A stretch of DNA of 64,000 nt, taken from NCBI RefSeq assembly GCF_001402915.1, contig NZ_CP012945.1, positions 4,069,501 through 4,133,500 of the forward strand, written 5' to 3'. This DNA comes from Devosia sp. A16. Its GTDB lineage: Bacteria > Pseudomonadota > Alphaproteobacteria > Rhizobiales > Devosiaceae. Below the pieces are notes generated by a model that saw only the letters and a program-made list of their open reading frames with translations, searched no databases and had not been told where the DNA came from. This document shows positions 63,573 to 64,000 of the stretch, one piece after another; within the stretch, counting starts at the first letter, position 1; every line of letters begins with the position of its first letter. A program made the translations under genes and the position numbers.

Positions 63573-64000
63573 ATGCCGCAGCCCAAGACCGTTCTCATCG
63601 TCACCGATGCCTGGCACCCGCAGATCAACGGGGTGGTGCGCTCGATCGAGCTGGTGATCAGGGAGATGGAGCAGCGCGGCATCACGGTGAAGCTCTTGAC
63701 CCCGAACGAGTTCAAGACCTTTCCGATGCCGGGCTATGGCGAAATCCGCCTCAGCCGCACACTGATGAAGCCGGTTTACGCGCGGATCGAAGCTGCTGCG
63801 CCGGATGCCATTCATATCGCCACCGAAGGCCCGCTCGGCATCATGGCGCGGCGCTGGTGCAGGAAGCGTCGTTTCGCCTTCTCGACCGCTTATCATACCC
63901 AGTTCCCCGAATACCTGCGCGCCCGGTTGCCGGTACCGCTGCACTGGAGCTATCGGTTCCTGCGCTGGTTCCACGGCGCGGCGAAATACTGCCTCGTCGG
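63573..64000 (+). CDS. GT4-family glycosyltransferase (3' end outside window)
   Basis: The first 142 codons show a GT-B N-terminal domain: VLIVTDAWHPQINGVVRSIE at residues 7-26, E-M-E-Q-R-G-x-x-V, and later PDAIHIATEGPLGIMARRWC and STAYHTQFPEYLRARLP. This is the acceptor half of PimB/MgtA-like mannosyl- or glucosyltransferases of lipids. The donor-binding half is outside. It is divergent from the DUF2264 gene. Confidence 0.9.
   Translation, partial: MPQPKTVLIVTDAWHPQINGVVRSIELVIREMEQRGITVKLLTPNEFKTFPMPGYGEIRLSRTLMKPVYARIEAAAPDAIHIATEGPLGIMARRWCRKRRFAFSTAYHTQFPEYLRARLPVPLHWSYRFLRWFHGAAKYCLV

Noticed and set aside
1-64000. CRISPR arrays, insertion sequences, prophage or integrase genes
   Set aside because: No regularly spaced direct repeats, transposase, integrase or phage structural motifs were found on either strand.

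Overview
The window looks like a chromosomal segment of a free-living alphaproteobacterium of the order Hyphomicrobiales (Rhizobiales), most likely a member of Devosiaceae. This rests on high GC content, a Devosia-type porin, the ldtR-ldtP pair, a BA14K protein, an Mg-type HemB, the ihfA-merR pair, and the order rsh-pyrE-acpS-lepB-rnc-era-recO. The genus is an inference. No insertion sequence, prophage, plasmid gene or CRISPR array is visible. Nearly all genes are core or envelope genes.

Layout. 1-4 kb: a short-chain dehydrogenase (cut by the window edge), a TPR-sulfotransferase and a porin with a strong leader hairpin. 4.2-9.1 kb: an envelope cluster made of a 1129-residue OmpA-domain protein with seven internal repeats, a 37-residue membrane protein, and a membrane-anchored protein ending in a helix-hairpin-helix-like domain. 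9.3-16.7 kb: a hydrolase-fold protein without a catalytic triad, a lytic transglycosylase, dapA, smpB, a secreted hydrolase, a family-5-like uracil-DNA glycosylase and a NYN protein. 17-24.7 kb: rpoZ, then the compact rsh-pyrE-acpS-lepB-rnc-era run with overlapping start and stop codons, then recO and a START-like protein. 24.8-27.7 kb: L,D-transpeptidase ldtP and its probable MarR regulator ldtR. 27.8-35.6 kb: hemB, an RDD protein, bpt, and parC followed by two tandem paralogues of unknown function. 35.7-39.7 kb: a ZTP/ZMP riboswitch, glyA, nrdR, nusB and an MFS carrier. 39.9-45.8 kb: bamE, a cytochrome bc1 chaperone, a YceD-like gene, plsX, fabH, ihfA, merR and a receiver protein lacking its phospho-acceptor. 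45.8-54.1 kb: a DHA2 efflux pump with a divergent MarR regulator, ybaK, an isochorismatase-like hydrolase, an FtsI-like transpeptidase, tRNA-Pro(GGG), a kinase-fold protein, a phosphoesterase and a cyclic-nucleotide-binding protein. 54.2-59.4 kb: exopolysaccharide export genes (Wza-like lipoprotein, Wzz fused to a degenerate tyrosine-kinase-like domain, polysaccharide deacetylase), then murA. 59.5-64 kb: DUF2842, heme A synthase, rplM-rpsI, a DUF2264 protein and a divergent glycosyltransferase cut by the window end.

Shared themes are cell-envelope construction (OmpA, Slt, LdtP, BamE, FtsI, MurA, EPS) and growth or nucleotide-linked control (Rsh, ZTP riboswitch, NrdR, NusB). Intergenic regions hold three families of palindromic repeats. 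Copies of one family extend into the apparent 5' ends of three reading frames and help to correct their starts. The least explained elements are the OmpA-repeat/37-residue/helix-hairpin-helix cluster, the tandem paralogues behind parC, and four proteins that keep a known fold but have lost key residues.
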